Shown: in pieces, positions 62,844 through 64,000 of the stretch
Layout: each line of letters begins with the position of its first letter
Numbering within the stretch: position 1 is the stretch's first letter
Source: Physcia stellaris
Lineage: Eukaryota; Ascomycota; Lecanoromycetes; Caliciales; Physciaceae
Length of the DNA: 64,000 nucleotides
Assembly: GCA_018902385.1 (NCBI GenBank)
Contig: JABSSW010000040.1
Span: 62,001 to 126,000 of the forward strand
Direction: 5' to 3'
The notes under the pieces: generated by a model
The model's database searches: none
What the model was told of the DNA's origin: nothing
Seen by the model: the letters and a program-made list of their open reading frames with translations, nothing else
Program-made: the position numbers and the translations under genes

Positions 62844-64000
62844 ATGCACCTAAAGCTATCGCATGCTCTATGGCTCTGTCTATGTCCTGCAGGAGTATTT
62901 GGAACCGCCAATCTTTTGACTTTCGTTGATGGGGGAATTGGTAACATTCTCGGGACTGCATTTGGGACTCCTGGCGCAAATGCGACCTTTGACTATGTTA
63001 TCGTTGGTGGAGGCACAGCGGGCTTGACAATAGCTACAAGATTGGCCTCAGACCCGGACATTAGCGTAGCTGTTATTGAGGCTGGAGGCTTCTACGAGCT
63101 GGATAATGGCAACAGAAGCGTAGTCCCAGGATATGCGAATTTTTTCACAGGCTCGGATCCCAAGAATTACCAGCCATTGATCGACTGGGGCTTTTCCACT
63201 GTACCGCAAGCTGTAAGCATAGCATTCTACTGAGTTTTGATCTTGACGACTCATTTTCCGTTGTCGGCAGGGGGCCGGCAATCGTACAATGCATTATGCA
63301 CGCGGCAAGACATTGGGTGGCTCATCTGCGCGCAATTACATGGTATATCATCGGTAAGCTCTCGAGGCGTCAAAACTGATATAAATGCGCCAGCGGTGTA
63401 AGCTGATCAACGTTCAGTCCTTCAAAAGGATCTCTGCAAAAGTGGGCAGACGAAGTTGGTGATCAGAGCTATTCTTGGGATGCTTTCCTGCCCTTTTACA
63501 AGAAGTCCTGCAAGTATACCTCCTTCGATCCAGGCCTATACGATAATTCAACTATCCTACCGCAAGATCCAGGACTTTTCGATACGGAAGGTGGACCTCT
63601 GGAAGTGTCTTTCAGTAATTACAGAGATGCGTTTGGCTCATGGGCGCAAAAGGGTTTCACTGCCGTGGGCATGAATATCATCCCAGGTCTGAACGGAGGT
63701 GTTCTAAATGGTTCTGCGTACTCAACCTTGACAATCGATCCCAGGAACGGATATCGCTCGTCCTCGGAATCTAGTTTTCTGCAAGCTGCGTTACAGAACG
63801 GTACAGCCCCCACAATATACAAGAATTCGTTTGCTCGCAAGATCTTATTCACGAATACTACGGCAACTGGCGTATTGGTGACAACAGCTAGCTCTTATGG
63901 GACTGAGTCTCTCAACTTTACATTGAGCGCACGGAAAGAGGTTATAGTATCTGCTGGCGCCTTTCAATCGCCCCAACTACTTATGGTGTCTGGCATCGGA
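62844..64000 (+). CDS. GMC-family FAD-dependent oxidoreductase, secreted, cut by the right edge
   Basis: It belongs to the glucose-methanol-choline oxidoreductase family (aryl-alcohol oxidase, glucose oxidase/dehydrogenase and relatives), which oxidises alcohol or sugar substrates with FAD. Exons are 62844-63212, 63271-63353 and 63418 onward, running off the window. Introns are 58 and 64 nt, both with GTAAGC donors. The first ~20 residues (a hydrophobic LKLSHALWLCLCPAGVFGT stretch) look like a signal peptide. The ADP-binding motif FDYVIVGGGTAGLTIATRLA lies at about residues 49-68 and VAVIEAGGF follows. The GMC signature ARGKTLGGSSARNYMVYHR is at about 130-150. Several N-x-S/T sites fit secretion. 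The catalytic C-terminal half lies outside the window, so the substrate cannot be told. Many relatives act in lignocellulose breakdown or secondary metabolism. Confidence 0.92.

Overview
This is a nuclear window from a filamentous ascomycete (Pezizomycotina). The evidence is the many short (48-64 nt) GT..AG introns, the fungal forms of the conserved proteins, compact gene spacing, and one very AT-rich block made of dead transposons. The class cannot be fixed from sequence alone. A bipartite gene-rich / AT-rich layout of this kind is common in Leotiomycetes and Dothideomycetes.

Left gene-rich arm (1-15.6 kb). A protein-coding start runs off the left edge on the minus strand. A repeat-bearing intergenic region follows, then a Mus7/Mms22-type replication-repair protein (1519-8298), an unrecognised disordered protein (8721-9740), the V-ATPase B subunit in nine exons (10245-12199), and an F-box-like hypothetical gene with an extreme strand-skew flip (13493-14554).

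AT-rich block (about 15.6-45.8 kb). Nearly all of it is hypermutated, repeat-derived sequence. From left to right I recognise a truncated Ty1/copia relic (minus), a truncated Ty3/gypsy copy with one LTR, a moderate-GC island with an orphan ORF and a 12-bp minisatellite (21.96-24.42 kb), a chromovirus-type Ty3/gypsy pol relic, a 235-240 bp tandem repeat, a Plavaka-like DNA transposon relic (minus), and a full-length but dead Ty3/gypsy element with two LTRs (37393-44852) belonging to the same family as the first copy. The mutation signature is not the textbook RIP one. C survives almost only before A or G, and CpC, CpT, GpG and ApG are nearly absent, while CpA and TpG persist. I regard this as the most interesting observation in the window.

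Right gene-rich arm (46-64 kb). A palindromic repeat cluster marks the edge. It is followed by the CSB/Rad26-type SNF2 ATPase (minus), the divergent DYRK kinase Yak1 (8 exons), eIF3 subunit c (4 exons), the convergent ESCRT-II subunit Vps22/Snf8 (minus), ribosomal protein uL30/RPL7 with a 507-nt first intron and an apparent single-base deletion, a repeat-bearing spacer, and a secreted GMC-family oxidoreductase cut by the right edge. The recognised genes are mostly single-copy housekeeping genes for DNA repair, vacuolar acidification, nutrient signalling, translation and endosomal sorting. They form no pathway cluster. I saw no tRNA, 5S rRNA or CRISPR array.
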